Assembly: GCF_036499745.1 (NCBI RefSeq)
Contig: NZ_DASYDG010000010.1
Span: forward strand, 1-64,000
Source: Pinirhizobacter sp036499745
GTDB lineage: Bacteria > Pseudomonadota > Gammaproteobacteria > Xanthomonadales > Rhodanobacteraceae
DNA length: 64,000 nucleotides
Direction: 5' to 3'
The notes under the pieces were generated by a model that worked only from the letters and a program-made list of their open reading frames with translations, did no database searches and was not told the origin of the DNA. Below are positions 32,947 to 41,352 of the stretch, in pieces (positions within the stretch are counted from its first letter, which is position 1; the number at the start of each line of letters is the position of its first letter). The position numbers and the translations under genes are program-made.

Positions 32947-33075
32947 GGCGCTATACCCCCCGCTCGTCGATCAGTCATTCCCTGTCGAGACAGTTAAACA
33001 CGGCCAGGCGACCGTTGGCCACTCGATGAAAGAACGCTCATGTCATGTCACGACGGCTTGCCGAATATGCAAGGC

Positions 33076-33101
33076 CGCGCTGCGGACGGACCCGCAGCGC
33101 G
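33076..33101 (-). terminator. Strong stem-loop after the VOC gene
   Basis: A perfect 10-bp inverted repeat (CGCGCTGCGG and its complement) with a 6-base loop begins ten bases past the VOC stop codon at 33111. On the minus strand it is followed by CCTTGCATATTC instead of a clean T-run, so it is a probable but imperfect intrinsic terminator. Confidence 0.5.
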
Positions 33102-33110
33102 ACACGGGCC

Positions 33111-33530
33111 TCAGCCCCGTTCCTGCACACGGATCATGTTGCCGGCGGGATCGCGCACGGCGCAGTCGCGAACGCCATAGGGCTGGGCGGTGGGTTCCTG
33201 AACGATGTAGGCATCGCTGTCTTGCAGGCGGGCAAAAGCGCCATCGAGATCGGGCGTGGCCAGCAGGATCATGCCGTAGGTGCCCTTGGCCATCATTTCG
33301 GCGATGGTGCGGCGCTCGTCGTCGGTGATGCCCGGGCTGGCGGCCGGAGGGTACAGCACGATGGATGTCGCCGGCTGGCCCACCGGACCCACCGTGATCC
33401 AGCGGTTGCCGCCATAGGCGACGTCATTGCGGACTTCGAAACCCAGCGTATCGCGATAGAAGGCCAGTGAGGCTTCCGGATCGATTTGCGGCAGGAAACT
33501 GGCGTGGATGTTCATGTCCATGGTGATCAC
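33111..33530 (-). CDS. VOC family protein (glyoxalase/bleomycin-resistance fold)
   Basis: Small metal-enzyme-fold protein of 139 aa with paired beta-alpha-beta-beta-beta units. DPEASLAFYRDTLGFEVRND opens the first unit, and RDCAVRDPAGNMIRVQE closes the second in the usual family way. Members include glyoxalases, dioxygenases and resistance proteins; the substrate here is unknown. It lies 25 bases downstream of an AraC-type regulator on the same strand, a pairing often seen for VOC proteins. Confidence 0.88.
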   Translation of the reverse strand: MITMDMNIHASFLPQIDPEASLAFYRDTLGFEVRNDVAYGGNRWITVGPVGQPATSIVLYPPAASPGITDDERRTIAEMMAKGTYGMILLATPDLDGAFARLQDSDAYIVQEPTAQPYGVRDCAVRDPAGNMIRVQERG

Positions 33531-33555
33531 TCCGATGAGGTTGGGTCAGGAGCGG

Positions 33556-34026
33556 TCAGTCTAGGGAAGGCTCAGGTGTGGGCGCTTCTCGATTCCTGAT
33601 CGGCCGCGTCACCTGCCGCGCCACGCACGAGGGCATGCCCGCCGTTGCCTGTGCCTGTTGGCGTCGATAGCTGCTGGGCGACATGCCCGTGAGTTCCGTG
33701 AACCGTGTACTGAAGGTGCCCAATGATGAACAACCCACCTCGAAGCAAACGTCGGTCACGCTAAGGTCGCCACGCCGCAGCAAGGCCATCGCCCGTTCGA
33801 TACGCCGCGTCATGAGGTAGGCATACGGCGATTCGCCGAAGGCGAGTTTGAACTGGCGGCTCAGATGCCCTGCCGACATGTCCACTCCGCGGGCCAACGC
33901 CTCCACATCCAGTGGCTGGGCGTATTCCCTGTCGATCCGGTCGCGGACGCGCCGCAATTGCGCGAGGTCACGAAGGCGCTGGGTGGTGTCAGTTTTGCTG
34001 GTCACCACCCGAGCCTGCCACGCCAT
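33556..34026 (-). CDS. AraC family helix-turn-helix regulator, DNA-binding domain only
   Basis: Short AraC/XylS-type protein of about 156 aa comprising mainly the two helix-turn-helix motifs. These are LDVEALARGVDMSAGHLSRQFKLAFGESP (first unit) and VTDVCFEVGCSSLGTFSTRFTELTGMSP (second unit). There is no ligand-binding domain. The ATG at 34026 is used; a GTG at 34038 would add four residues. It precedes the VOC gene and probably controls it. Confidence 0.85.
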   Translation of the reverse strand: MAWQARVVTSKTDTTQRLRDLAQLRRVRDRIDREYAQPLDVEALARGVDMSAGHLSRQFKLAFGESPYAYLMTRRIERAMALLRRGDLSVTDVCFEVGCSSLGTFSTRFTELTGMSPSSYRRQQAQATAGMPSCVARQVTRPIRNREAPTPEPSLD

Positions 34027-34085
34027 GGCCAATTTCACTAGAGGGCGCGACGCGCATATTGACTCTGACCCCTAGTGGCTGACAC

Positions 34086-34469
34086 CTAGTGGCGGGTGCC
34101 GCCGTGCAGGCGCTGCAGGAGTTCCGCTTCGCTGGGGAAGATGCCGCAGGTTTCGGCGATCTGCTGGGCGCTGGCGCCCTGGCGGGCGAGGCGCTGGGCC
34201 AGCATGTAGGAGCGGTCGGCGGGAACGACATCGGCGACGGCCGCGGGCACCTGGCGGGCCTGGATCTCCAGATCGTCGATGCGCTGGTCGAGCTTGCGCA
34301 GGGCACCGACCATGACATCGGTAGCGAGATCAGGCTCGGGCGCCGTGAAGGCAGGCGCCTGCGCCGGAATTCCGACGTTGAGCTGGCCCAGGCGACGGTA
34401 GACGAACACCAGCATGGCCAGCTGGACCAGGGAAATGAGGCCGAATGCGATGGTAAGCGGGTAGTTCAT
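34086..34469 (-). CDS. DUF2802 membrane-anchored protein of the chemotaxis cluster
   Basis: Protein of 127 aa starting at 34469, with GGAG eight bases upstream. One N-terminal membrane helix (LTIAFGLISLVQLAMLVFVY) is followed by a short helical region. A helix-turn-helix-like end (AQRLARQGASAQQIAETCGIFPSEAELLQRLHG) completes it. Such genes commonly close the motC-motD-parC-parP-cheW block in polar flagellates. The function is unknown; a membrane-linked role in polar array or motor organisation is inference. Confidence 0.82.
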   Translation of the reverse strand: MNYPLTIAFGLISLVQLAMLVFVYRRLGQLNVGIPAQAPAFTAPEPDLATDVMVGALRKLDQRIDDLEIQARQVPAAVADVVPADRSYMLAQRLARQGASAQQIAETCGIFPSEAELLQRLHGGTRH

Positions 34470-34527
34470 GACAGGGCTCCGGTTGGACAACCGGTTCCAT
34501 GCAGAATCCATGCCGGGACAGCAGGTA

Positions 34528-34974
34528 CTAAAGTCGGCAGAGCCGCTCGACATCGACCAGCGCGACGAAACTGTCGGCACGGGGAATGATGCCGCTGACC
34601 GGATCGCCGCGGCGGCTGGCGCGGCCCGGCGGTGGGGCGGCGATATCGGCAGGATCCGCCACCAGCATGTCGCCGACGGCATCGATTCGCATGCCGATGG
34701 TTTCCTCACCGTGCTCGATCACCATGATGCGTTCGTCGTCGTGGCCGGTATCGATGGCAACCAGGCCGAAGCGGCGGCGGCCATCGAGCACGCTGACAAT
34801 CTGGCCACGAAGGTTCACCACGCCCATCACTTCATCCGGTGCGCCCGGCACGGGCGTAACGTCACCCAGGCGGATCACTTCGCGCACAGCAGGCAACGGC
34901 ACCGCATAGTGCTGTCCTTCAAGGACAAAACCCAGCCAGACGCTGTCATCGGTGGAGGCGGCGAGCATGCTCAT
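34528..34974 (-). CDS. cheW: Chemotaxis coupling protein CheW (cluster 2)
   Basis: CheW adaptor of 148 aa, started at 34974 where ATGA overlaps the parP stop. Signatures are FVLEGQHYAVPLPAVREVIRL, EVMGVVNLRGQIVSVLDGRRRFGL and IGMRIDAVGDML. It is the partner of the second CheA (38.2-40.2 kb). Two CheW copies plus ParP suggest arrays with their own adaptor set. Confidence 0.93.
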   Translation of the reverse strand: MSMLAASTDDSVWLGFVLEGQHYAVPLPAVREVIRLGDVTPVPGAPDEVMGVVNLRGQIVSVLDGRRRFGLVAIDTGHDDERIMVIEHGEETIGMRIDAVGDMLVADPADIAAPPPGRASRRGDPVSGIIPRADSFVALVDVERLCRL

Positions 34975-35564
34975 GGGGCCTCCCCGGCCAGGGTGCGGAA
35001 GGAATGGATCAGTGCCGGCACGTCGATCACGCCACAGCGCAGCTCCCGCATCATGCCTACCAGCCACGGACGCGACTGCGTCGGCGTGCGCCAGGCGATG
35101 CCTTCGGCGTCCAGCACCACTGATTCTTCGTAGACGGTGCAGGCCAGCGCCCAGGTACGGTCGTGCAGCAATAGCAGGGTATCGGCCTCGGCGCCGGCCA
35201 TGTCGGGGGCAAGCAGCGCGGCAAGGTCGATCACGCGCGCCTCGCCACCGGGATGCCGCCAGTGTCCCAGGCAGATGTCGGGGTCACCCGGCTCCGGCCG
35301 AAGCGGCGGCAACGGCACCATGTGCCGCACCTCGCCCATCGGCAGAGCCAGCCGCACCCCGGCGGCCTCGCACAGCAGATAGCGCGAGGCGTTTTCAGGT
35401 GACACAGGATCCGGTGACGCCGTTAGAGGGACGGCTGCCCTCGCCTGTGGCGGGGCGTGCGATTTCGGCGGAGGCTCGATCAGGCTGGACGGCGCGGGCT
35501 TGAGCAGCGCTGAAAGATAATCGGCCACCAGCTCATCGGCATCATGGAAGGCGCGCAAGTTCAT
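34971..35564 (-). CDS. parP: ParP-like CheW-domain protein for polar array placement
   Basis: Protein of 197 aa with an N-terminal proline/alanine-rich region (about 20-58) and a C-terminal CheW-like domain (about 62-190; CEAAGVRLALPMGEVRHMVPL, RVIDLAALLAP). In Vibrio the protein at this position, ParP, binds ParC through its N-terminus and uses the CheW-like part to hold CheA and receptors at the pole. The same order parC-parP-cheW is seen here, with 4-base overlaps on both sides. Identification rests on order and domain layout. Confidence 0.82.
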   Translation of the reverse strand: MNLRAFHDADELVADYLSALLKPAPSSLIEPPPKSHAPPQARAAVPLTASPDPVSPENASRYLLCEAAGVRLALPMGEVRHMVPLPPLRPEPGDPDICLGHWRHPGGEARVIDLAALLAPDMAGAEADTLLLLHDRTWALACTVYEESVVLDAEGIAWRTPTQSRPWLVGMMRELRCGVIDVPALIHSFRTLAGEAP

Positions 35565-36367
35565 GCTGCATCCTCCGCGCGTGCATCGCCGGAGACCTCA
35601 TGGGCTGCCTGGAGGGCAAGCAATTCCTGCAGCAATCTGCGATAGGCCTCGCCACCCCGGCGCGCCGCAGGCCACCAGGCCAGGGGCACACCGGCGGCGC
35701 TGGCCTCGCGGATCTGCGTATCCACCGGGATCACGCTCTGCGTCACCAGGTCGCCGTGGACCTCACGCAGCTCCTCAAGGCATGCGCGCGAAGCATGCGT
35801 GCGCGCATCGAACAAGGTGGGCACGATTCGCCGCCGCAGCGGCATGCCGCGCGAGCGCTCGATCATCGACAGGCTGCGCAGCATGCGGCCCAGTCCCGCC
35901 AGGGCCAGTGCTTCGGTCTGCGTGGGAATGAGCATGCGTTGGCAGGCCGCCAGCGCGTTGACCATCAACACGCCGAGTGTCGGCGGACAGTCGATCAACA
36001 CATAGTCGAAATCGTTAGCCAGCATGCCCAGTGACGTACTGAGCACCAGGCCCATGCCCGAACGGGCACCCAGCTGGCGGTCGAGCGTGATCATGGCAGG
36101 TGAAGCGGGAAGTACCGAAAGACGCTCGAATGTCGTCGCCTGCACCAGGCTCGCGGCCTCCACCACGTCGCCGTTGACGCCGAAGAGATCGTAGACGCTG
36201 CCACCGGCGCCGCCCTCCACGCCAACATAGCCGCTGAGCGATGCATGCGGATCCATGTCCACCAGCAGCACGCGCTGGCCCGATTCGGCGAGCAAGCTAC
36301 CAAGGGCTACCGTGGTAGTGGTCTTGCCTACCCCACCCTTCTGGTTGGCGATGGCCCAGATACGCAC
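35561..36367 (-). CDS. parC: ParA-type ATPase ParC for polar localisation of chemotaxis arrays
   Basis: P-loop ATPase of 268 aa of the ParA/MinD group with the deviant Walker A NQKGGVGKTTTTVAL at the N-terminus, Walker A' VLLVDMDPHASLS and the Walker B-like YVLIDCPPTLGVLMVNAL. There is no DNA-binding N-terminal extension, as in the chemotaxis ParC proteins. It lies between motD and parP, the place taken by ParC in Vibrio and by its orthologue in Pseudomonas. It should recruit ParP and CheA arrays to the flagellated pole. Confidence 0.87.
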   Translation of the reverse strand: MRIWAIANQKGGVGKTTTTVALGSLLAESGQRVLLVDMDPHASLSGYVGVEGGAGGSVYDLFGVNGDVVEAASLVQATTFERLSVLPASPAMITLDRQLGARSGMGLVLSTSLGMLANDFDYVLIDCPPTLGVLMVNALAACQRMLIPTQTEALALAGLGRMLRSLSMIERSRGMPLRRRIVPTLFDARTHASRACLEELREVHGDLVTQSVIPVDTQIREASAAGVPLAWWPAARRGGEAYRRLLQELLALQAAHEVSGDARAEDAA

Positions 36368-36369
36368 CG

Positions 36370-37434
36370 TCAGTGGACTCCCAACGAAGGGCTGGTCGCC
36401 ATGGTGGCCGCAACGGGGGCCACAAGACCTGCGCCACTGGCCGTTGTCCTGGCCTCGGACGCGGCCTCGAGCCTGGCCGGGACAACCACCGCTGGCTCAT
36501 TGCTGGCCGCGTGAGGCGCAGAAGGTGAAGAGGCAGGCGCCTGGGCGAGCTTGCCAGCCACGCGATCGTCGTCGCTGTAGAAGCGCGCGGGCGCCGCCTT
36601 GTCGCTCATCACCACGATCAACACGCGGCGGTTGCGATTGCGGCCGTCGACGGTTCCATTGTCGGCTGCGGGACGGAATTCGCCCCAGCCGATGATGCCC
36701 ACCCGGTGCGGGTCGATGCCGCTTCCGGTAAGCAACCGCGCCACACTGGCCGCACGTGCCGCGGACAATTCCCAGTTGGACGGAAAAATCGCGCTGGCGA
36801 TGGGCGTGGTGTCGGTGTATCCCTCGATGCGCATCGGGTTCGGGAACGGCGTGAGGATACCAGCCACGTGGCGCAGCACGTCTTCAGCGGGCGCGGAAAG
36901 CCGCGCGGCGCCGCTGGCGAAGAGAATATCGGTGCGCACTTCGATCTCGAGCCAGTCATCGGTGCGCCGCACCGTCACCAGATCCTTGTCGATCAGGGGC
37001 TGCAAAGCCTTGTGTACCTGCTCGGCGATGGCATCGAGGTTGGCCGCTTCACCCGTCTTCGCACCGGCTGCCGCCTGCAGGTTGTCGGCCGTGGGTCCGG
37101 CCTGGGCAGCGGCACCCTCGTGGCCCGGCAGCGGCAGGTCGCGCGGCGGAATGGGCACATCGATGCGCGCCACGGGCGCGGCCTGGGCCACGCGTGATTT
37201 ATTCGGCAACGGCACCTGGGCCGAAGGATCACCCGCGCGCGGCGCCTGGATCACCTGGGGGGTGCCATGAAAGGCTTCGTTGATCGATGCCGCCATGACG
37301 CGGAACTTGGTTTCGTTCACGGCCGAGACCGCGTACATCACAACGAACAGGGCCAGCAGCAAGGTGATCAGGTCGCCATAGGGGATGGCCCATCGCTCGT
37401 GGTTGATGTGTTCTTCGTGGTGGCGGCGCTTCAT
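36370..37434 (-). CDS. motD: Flagellar motor stator protein MotD (MotB-like)
   Basis: Stator B subunit of 354 aa. An N-terminal membrane helix near 18-40 (WAIPYGDLITLLLALFVVMYAVS) carries the proton-pathway aspartate in PYGD. The OmpA-like peptidoglycan-binding domain lies at about 160-290 (RIEGYTDTTPIASAIFPSNWELSAARA, split by family variation). The final 65 residues are low-complexity Ala/Ser/Pro. The alternating Ala/Pro-rich plug region is also present. It overlaps the upstream motC by 4 bases. Confidence 0.93.
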   Translation of the reverse strand: MKRRHHEEHINHERWAIPYGDLITLLLALFVVMYAVSAVNETKFRVMAASINEAFHGTPQVIQAPRAGDPSAQVPLPNKSRVAQAAPVARIDVPIPPRDLPLPGHEGAAAQAGPTADNLQAAAGAKTGEAANLDAIAEQVHKALQPLIDKDLVTVRRTDDWLEIEVRTDILFASGAARLSAPAEDVLRHVAGILTPFPNPMRIEGYTDTTPIASAIFPSNWELSAARAASVARLLTGSGIDPHRVGIIGWGEFRPAADNGTVDGRNRNRRVLIVVMSDKAAPARFYSDDDRVAGKLAQAPASSPSAPHAASNEPAVVVPARLEAASEARTTASGAGLVAPVAATMATSPSLGVH

Positions 37435-38171
37435 GGCAGGTAGCCCTGCAACTTGCTCTCGATATGGCGCGGATTGTCGCCCTGCGCAATGGAGACCAAT
37501 CCTTCCACCAGCATCTCGCGCATCTGCGACCGGCCGCGGGAAATGCTTTTCAACCGGGAGGCGATCGGCAGCATCAGGAGGTTTGCCAGGCCGATGCCGT
37601 AGATGGTGGCCACGAATGCCGCGGCGATGCCATGGCCGAGCTTGCTCGGGTCGGTGAGGTTCTGCATCACGGCCATCAGGCCCATCACCGCGCCGATGAT
37701 GCCCATGGTAGGTGAATAGGCGCCGGCGTTCTCGAACACCTTTGCAGCGTCAAGATCGGAGTGTTCGCGCGTGAGCACTTCCACTTCCAGCACGCTGCGC
37801 ATGGCGTCGGGCTCGGTGCCATCCACCAGTAACTGCAGGCCCTTGCGCACGAACGGATCCGTTTCACGCTCGATGCCGTTTTCCAGGCCCAGCAGGCCCT
37901 GGCGACGTGACACTTCGCTCCAGCTGACAATACGCCCGACCAGTTCACGGGCTTCGTCCACAGGCGGGCGGTACACCCACGGCAGCATGGCCATGGCGCG
38001 CTTGAGCGTTTCGCTGGAGGTCTGCACGAGCAACGCAGCCGTGGTGCCGACGAAGACGATGACGAAGGCTGCCGGGTTCCACAACGCGTCGAGCGTGCTG
38101 CCCTTGAGGATGGTCCCGACGATGATGACGACGAACGCGAGGATCGTGCCGCCGAGGCTGACCAGGTTCAT
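37431..38171 (-). CDS. motC: Flagellar motor stator protein MotC (MotA-like)
   Basis: Stator A subunit of 246 aa with four membrane helices: two at the N-terminus (LGGTILAFVVIIVGTIL, AAFVIVFVGTTAALLV) and two later (YSPTMGIIGAVMGLMAVM, GIAAAFVATIYGIGLANLL). The cytoplasmic loop between them contacts FliG. The start at 38171 overlaps the cheA stop by one base; an earlier in-frame start is not needed. Together with MotD it forms the proton-driven stator. Confidence 0.94.
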   Translation of the reverse strand: MNLVSLGGTILAFVVIIVGTILKGSTLDALWNPAAFVIVFVGTTAALLVQTSSETLKRAMAMLPWVYRPPVDEARELVGRIVSWSEVSRRQGLLGLENGIERETDPFVRKGLQLLVDGTEPDAMRSVLEVEVLTREHSDLDAAKVFENAGAYSPTMGIIGAVMGLMAVMQNLTDPSKLGHGIAAAFVATIYGIGLANLLMLPIASRLKSISRGRSQMREMLVEGLVSIAQGDNPRHIESKLQGYLP

Positions 38172-40237
38172 CAGGTGAGCCCCCGCGGTGCAGGCAGCCA
38201 CGACTGGCTGCCATCGGCAAGCGAGGAAAGGTCCAGTACCAGCGCGATGGCGCCATCGCCGGTGATGGTGGCGCCGGCAATGCCCGGGACATCCTTCAGC
38301 AGGCTGCCCAGCGGCTTGGCCATGACATCTTCACGGCCCAGCACGTCGTCGACCAGGCAACCCACGCGCTGGCTACCGATGTGCACCACTACCACGTGGC
38401 GGCCGCCGATGGGCGCGTTGGCCCATTGGGCGAGATCGCATAGCGGCAGCGCACGGCCGCGGTGGCTGGCCACGACGCGACCATCCACCACGCTCACTTG
38501 CCCTGCCACGAGCTCGAATACCTCGGCGATGTTGGACAACGGCAGCGCCAGCCGCCGGTTGCCCACGCGCACCATCAACACGCGCAGGATGGCCAGGGTC
38601 AGGGGGACCGACAGGCGGATTTCGCTGCCACGTCCGGCCAGTGAATCGATCGCCAGGGTGCCGCCAAGCTCGACGATCTTGGTCTTGACCACGTCCATGC
38701 CCACGCCGCGGCCGGAGATGTCCGACACCTGGGCACGGGTGGAGAACCCCGGGCGGAAAATCAGTTCGAAACATTCGGTGGTGTCCAGGCGTGCGGCCTG
38801 TTCTTCGTCCAGAAGACCCTTTTCCACCGCCTTGCGACGCAGGACTTCCGGGTCCATGCCACGACCGTCGTCGGCCACCGTGATGATGATGCGGTCGCCT
38901 ACCTGGGCTGCGGCTAGACGCACGGTACCCTGCGCGCGCTTCTTCAGCCGCGTGCGGTCGGCAGGATCCTCGATGCCGTGGTCGACGGCATTGCGCAACA
39001 GATGGATGAGTGGATCGGCCAACGCCTCGACCACGGTGCGGTCAAGATCGGTTTCCTCACCCTCGGTCTTCAATTCGATGTCCTTGCCCAGCTGGCGGGC
39101 AAGGTCGCGCACGATGCGCGGGAAACGCTGGAACAGCTTGCCGATCGGCTGCATCCGCATGCGCAGCACCGCGTTCTGCAGGTCAGCTGCCACTCGTTCG
39201 AGTTCGGCGACGGCGCGGTTCATCGCCTCGCCCTGGCCACCGCCTGCCAGCATGGAAAGGCGGTTGCGCACCAGGACCAGTTCGCCGGCAGCATTGACCA
39301 GGCCGTCCAGGCGGGCGGTATCGACGCGGACGGTGCTATCGGCCGTCGCGGTTGAACGAGCCGGGGTGGAAGCGGCCGGGGTGACCGCAGCGCGCGCGGG
39401 CGTGGCTGCATCCACCGGCGCGGCCGTCGCGGCGGGGGAAACAGCACCGGCGGCAGGAGCCACACTACCCGGACCTTTCCCCGTGCCATGCAGGGCGTCT
39501 AGCATGGCTTCAAATTCATCATCGTCGATGGCGGTGCTGGACGGGGCCTTCGCGGCCGGCATCACGGGTGCAGGGGCCGCGTCGGCGATGGCCTCGACCG
39601 TGCCTGGTGCGCCACCGGCGCCATAAAGGGAATCGAGCAACGCTTCGAATTCATCGTCACCGATCGGCGCGTCGCCGGTGGCCGATACCGGTTTGGCTGG
39701 CACGAGCGCGACCGCTGCTTCGTGGCCTCGGCCCACGCGCGCGGCGGCGATCAGGGCCTCGAATTCATCGTCGATCGGGTCCACGCAGACCGGATCCGCA
39801 CAAGGGCCGGCCACCGCCCCGGCCACGGGCTCAGGCACGCTTACCGCGTCGACATCCTGCTGCGACTCCAGGCGGCGCAACAGGCTCGCCGGTGCCTCGC
39901 GCAGGGTCTCGCCCGCATCACAGGCGCGCATCATGTCGTTGAGCAGGTCAAGCGATTCCAGCAACGCGTCCATGTGCGCTGAGTTCAGGAGCAAGGTGTG
40001 GTTACGGGCCTGGTTCAGCAGATCCTCGGCGCGATGGCAAAGCGCCACCATCGGATCGAAACCGAGGAATCCCGCGCCGCCCTTCACGGTGTGGAAGGCA
40101 CGGAATACCGCGTTCAACAACTCCGTGTCGCCCGGCATGGTTTCCAGTTCCACCAGCTGTTCGCCGAGACGGTCCAACAGCTCCCCGGCCTCGACCAGGA
40201 AAACATTGACCAACTCGCTGTCCAGCTCGACGCTCAT
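38171..40237 (-). CDS. cheA: Chemotaxis histidine kinase CheA (cluster 2) with acidic repeat linker
   Basis: Receptor-coupled kinase of 688 aa. P1 has His49 in FRAFHTVKGGAGFLG. Instead of a folded P2, residues about 130-310 form an Ala/Pro-rich linker with three copies of a short acidic motif: IDDEFEALIAAA (155-166), GDDEFEALLDSLYGAG (193-208) and DDDEFEAMLDALHGTG (238-253). P3, P4 (LIHLLRNAVDHGIED, ITVADDGRGMDP, GRGVGMDVVKTK) and P5 follow. It is flanked by cheZ and motC. The repeats may bind CheY, CheZ or ParP, which would set this kinase apart from the cluster 1 CheA. Confidence 0.95.
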   Translation of the reverse strand: MSVELDSELVNVFLVEAGELLDRLGEQLVELETMPGDTELLNAVFRAFHTVKGGAGFLGFDPMVALCHRAEDLLNQARNHTLLLNSAHMDALLESLDLLNDMMRACDAGETLREAPASLLRRLESQQDVDAVSVPEPVAGAVAGPCADPVCVDPIDDEFEALIAAARVGRGHEAAVALVPAKPVSATGDAPIGDDEFEALLDSLYGAGGAPGTVEAIADAAPAPVMPAAKAPSSTAIDDDEFEAMLDALHGTGKGPGSVAPAAGAVSPAATAAPVDAATPARAAVTPAASTPARSTATADSTVRVDTARLDGLVNAAGELVLVRNRLSMLAGGGQGEAMNRAVAELERVAADLQNAVLRMRMQPIGKLFQRFPRIVRDLARQLGKDIELKTEGEETDLDRTVVEALADPLIHLLRNAVDHGIEDPADRTRLKKRAQGTVRLAAAQVGDRIIITVADDGRGMDPEVLRRKAVEKGLLDEEQAARLDTTECFELIFRPGFSTRAQVSDISGRGVGMDVVKTKIVELGGTLAIDSLAGRGSEIRLSVPLTLAILRVLMVRVGNRRLALPLSNIAEVFELVAGQVSVVDGRVVASHRGRALPLCDLAQWANAPIGGRHVVVVHIGSQRVGCLVDDVLGREDVMAKPLGSLLKDVPGIAGATITGDGAIALVLDLSSLADGSQSWLPAPRGLT

Positions 40238-40247
40238 CTTCTATTCC

Positions 40248-40895
40248 TTAGAAGCCGAATTCACTGAGCATGCGATCGACCTCGTCCTGGGCGACACGGT
40301 CGTTCGCCGGCGCGGCGGCCGCGCCGGCAAGGGTGCCGGTCAGGCGCACCAGTTCGAGCAGCGAGGCGTCGACCTTGCCCAGGAAATCGGCAACCTTGCG
40401 CACGCGCTGGCCGGAAAGATCCTGCCAGGACTGCGCTTCCACCATCTCGCCCAGGCCCGCGTCGGCGGCCACGGCGAATTCATCGACGTGGGAAGCCAGG
40501 GCGAAAGCGGCGGCGGAGAAATCGGTGCTGGCCGGGTCCACGGCCATCAACTCGTCGGCCTCGCGCGAAAGCGCCTGCACCTGCGGGCGAAGCTGTTCGG
40601 AGAAGTCCAGGCTGCGATGGGCTGCGGTGGCGCTCATCTCCAGCACGTCGATGAGATGTTTGCGGGCGTCACCCATGTTGCCGGGCTCGCCGTTGGAGGA
40701 TATGTCCGAGGACAGGCGGCGAACGGCGTCGTGCAGGTCGCGGGCAAGGCAACCCATGGCACGGAAAAGATGCTGCTCACGGCTGCGGATGAGGGTATCC
40801 AGGGCCTGTTCGAAGTCGGCGCGGTCGCCTGAGTCGAGCAGTTCGCGCAACGCCGGGGGCACGTCATGGCCCAACGGGGAGATCATCGTGTTCAT
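40248..40895 (-). CDS. cheZ: CheY-phosphate phosphatase CheZ
   Basis: Helical phosphatase of 215 aa. The central helical hairpin has the active region EAQSWQDLSGQRVRKVADFL, whose Asp/Gln residues insert into the CheY-phosphate pocket. The C-terminal peptide ending in VDRMLSEFGF is the CheY-tethering tail. It is the only cheZ in the window and so probably serves both chemotaxis clusters. Confidence 0.94.
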   Translation of the reverse strand: MNTMISPLGHDVPPALRELLDSGDRADFEQALDTLIRSREQHLFRAMGCLARDLHDAVRRLSSDISSNGEPGNMGDARKHLIDVLEMSATAAHRSLDFSEQLRPQVQALSREADELMAVDPASTDFSAAAFALASHVDEFAVAADAGLGEMVEAQSWQDLSGQRVRKVADFLGKVDASLLELVRLTGTLAGAAAAPANDRVAQDEVDRMLSEFGF

Positions 40896-40903
40896 GGCTG
40901 GCC

Positions 40904-41290
40904 TTAGCTCGCGGCCGCGAGGCGTTCGAAGATGCGGTCGAGTTTTTCCTTCAGCGTGACGGCGGTGAACGGCTTGACCACATAGCCGTTCACACCGCTT
41001 TGCGCTGCCGCGATGATCTGGTCGCGGTTGTTTTCGGCGGTGACCATCAACACCGGCAGGTGTTTGAGCGCGGCGTCGGCGCGGATGGCGCGCAGCAGCT
41101 CGATGCCGGTCATGTTGGGCATGTTCCAGTCGGTCACCACCAGGTCGAACGAGGCCGCGCGCAGTGATGCGAGCGCGGTGACGCCGTCCTCGGCCTCGGC
41201 GATGGCGGTATTGGTGAAGCCGAGTTCGACCAGGAGGTTCCTGACGATACGGCGCATGGTGGAGAAATCGTCCACCACCAGGATTTTCAT
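40904..41290 (-). CDS. cheY: Chemotaxis response regulator CheY (motor-binding type)
   Basis: Receiver domain of 128 aa from the ATG at 41290. It starts KILVVDDFSTMRRIVRNLL, very close to the classical motor-binding CheY. The phospho-acceptor Asp is in LVVTDWNMPNMTG, the switch threonine in VLMVTAENN and the lysine in GYVVKPFTA. A TTG four codons upstream could also start it. It lies between fliA and cheZ. Confidence 0.95.
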   Translation of the reverse strand: MKILVVDDFSTMRRIVRNLLVELGFTNTAIAEAEDGVTALASLRAASFDLVVTDWNMPNMTGIELLRAIRADAALKHLPVLMVTAENNRDQIIAAAQSGVNGYVVKPFTAVTLKEKLDRIFERLAAAS

Positions 41291-41352
41291 GTTCTTGTCC
41301 AAAACGTCTCTCCGCGATGCGTTCGCGCTACTTCTTTGTTCGTCGGGGCTTT

